NCBI GenBank assembly: GCA_020354275.1
Contig: CP070645.1
Coordinates: forward strand, 644,453-658,558
DNA: 14,106 bases
Source of the DNA: Dehalococcoidales bacterium
Lineage (GTDB): Bacteria > Chloroflexota > Dehalococcoidia > Dehalococcoidales > UBA2162
Direction: 5' to 3'
Shown here: piece after piece, positions 13,724 through 14,106 of the stretch
How the letters are laid out: every line of letters starts with the position of its first letter
How positions within the stretch are numbered: position 1 is the first letter of the stretch
Translations under genes and position numbers: made by a program
The notes under the pieces: generated by a model
What the model saw: only the letters and a program-made list of their open reading frames with translations
Told to the model about the DNA's origin: nothing
The model's database searches: none

Positions 13724-14106
13724 TCAGTCTCTGTGTTCCCTGAGGTATTTCTCTATCTCCTGCAACAGTTGCTGGTGTTCTTCACCAGAGAGCCTCAGGT
13801 TTTGCTCCAGCCTGTTGATTAATTCGTTTATTTCCGGGAGGGTGTCCCTTAACCGGGCTATTTTTTGATTCTGGGTCTTTATCTGCTCATCAAGGTCATT
13901 GAAGTCCATTCCCAAATCGAGTCTTTGATTAAAGAATTGAAGCACCCTTTTATGGGCTCCGGGATCATTGGAAGAAACCAGATAAAAAGGAATGAGCACC
14001 ATCAGGTTGGTTCCGGATATATTCCTCCTGCCGGCCAGCCATAAAAAAAAGGAATTCAGGGTAGGCCGCTGTCCGGCAGGTGTCTGGTAATTAAAACCAC
14101 CGGCCA
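13724..14106 (-). CDS. Probable PAC2-family (proteasome assembly chaperone-like) protein, C-terminal part
   Basis: A frame open to the right edge of the window; 126 residues are visible and the N-terminus lies outside. An ATG at 14002 exists, but the frame continues upstream with a convincing reading (PTLNSFFLWLAGRRNISG), so that ATG is probably an internal methionine. The pattern of a hydrophobic helix ending in AG, a short basic turn, a strand with P-F-Y, then DP-x-A-x-K-x-VL and a long charged helical tail resembles the C-terminal part of PAC2 proteins. These occur in actinobacteria, Chloroflexi and archaea, with unclear roles in bacteria. The last 75 or so residues are strongly coiled-coil-like (DLDEQIKTQNQKIARLRDTL and onward). 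The family call rests on pattern memory and the N-terminal half cannot be checked. Confidence 0.65.
   Translation of the reverse strand, partial: AGGFNYQTPAGQRPTLNSFFLWLAGRRNISGTNLMVLIPFYLVSSNDPGAHKRVLQFFNQRLDLGMDFNDLDEQIKTQNQKIARLRDTLPEINELINRLEQNLRLSGEEHQQLLQEIEKYLREHRD

Noticed and set aside
1..14106. CRISPR arrays, tRNA or rRNA genes, transposases, phage genes
   Set aside because: No regularly spaced repeats, tRNA T-loop/anticodon patterns, rRNA motifs, or transposase or integrase motifs were found on either strand.

Overview
The window is an ordinary bacterial chromosome segment dominated by nucleotide and cofactor biosynthesis genes. One corner, at about 12.3-13.3 kb, does not fit that housekeeping picture. 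The gene content suggests an anaerobic bacterium, perhaps Chloroflexota/Dehalococcoidia-like. The pointers are a 2Fe-2S/FAD PyrK (NAD-linked dihydroorotate dehydrogenase), two desulforedoxin-like mini-proteins, a Thermus-type PyrE with a Cys-x-x-Cys tail, a stand-alone EF-Tu domain II-like protein and a probable PAC2-family protein. The taxonomic placement is inference from gene content only. Starts are often not ATG: carB and pyrK use TTG, folE and ribE use GTG, each behind a good Shine-Dalgarno sequence.

Layout. Plus strand, 1-5.5 kb: an HIT-family protein (probably continuing left of the window), carB and pyrK (overlapping by 4 bases), a YjbQ/UPF0047 protein, then two tandem desulforedoxin-like genes behind a perfect-consensus sigma-70 promoter. 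Two intrinsic terminators separate these from a minus-strand cluster at 5.6-8.65 kb, read lepB > pyrE > thrC > folE. A divergent promoter region at 8.65-8.8 kb then opens a compact riboflavin operon on the plus strand, ribD-ribE-ribBA-ribH (8.8-12.28 kb), which covers the pathway from GTP and ribulose 5-phosphate to riboflavin apart from the phosphatase. No FMN riboswitch precedes it, and ribD looks almost leaderless. On the minus strand follow a SAM methyltransferase of the KamB/NpmA type (16S rRNA A1408 N1-methyltransferases), a 382-base non-coding stretch, a small EF-Tu domain II-like gene with its own promoter, and the C-terminal part of a probable PAC2-family protein that runs off the right edge.

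How they work together: carB and pyrK with the distant pyrE supply three pieces of de novo UMP synthesis. RibBA and FolE both open GTP, for riboflavin and folate/pterin respectively. LepB and ThrC are unrelated passengers of the minus cluster.

The most interesting point is the methyltransferase. The family is best known for high-level aminoglycoside resistance, and this copy keeps the signature residues (GTGDG, FPW, SSWAKKL) but lacks the N-terminal segment of the family. A 17-residue reading frame just upstream on the same strand resembles that missing segment and is cut off by two TGA codons, which suggests an interrupted or remodelled gene.
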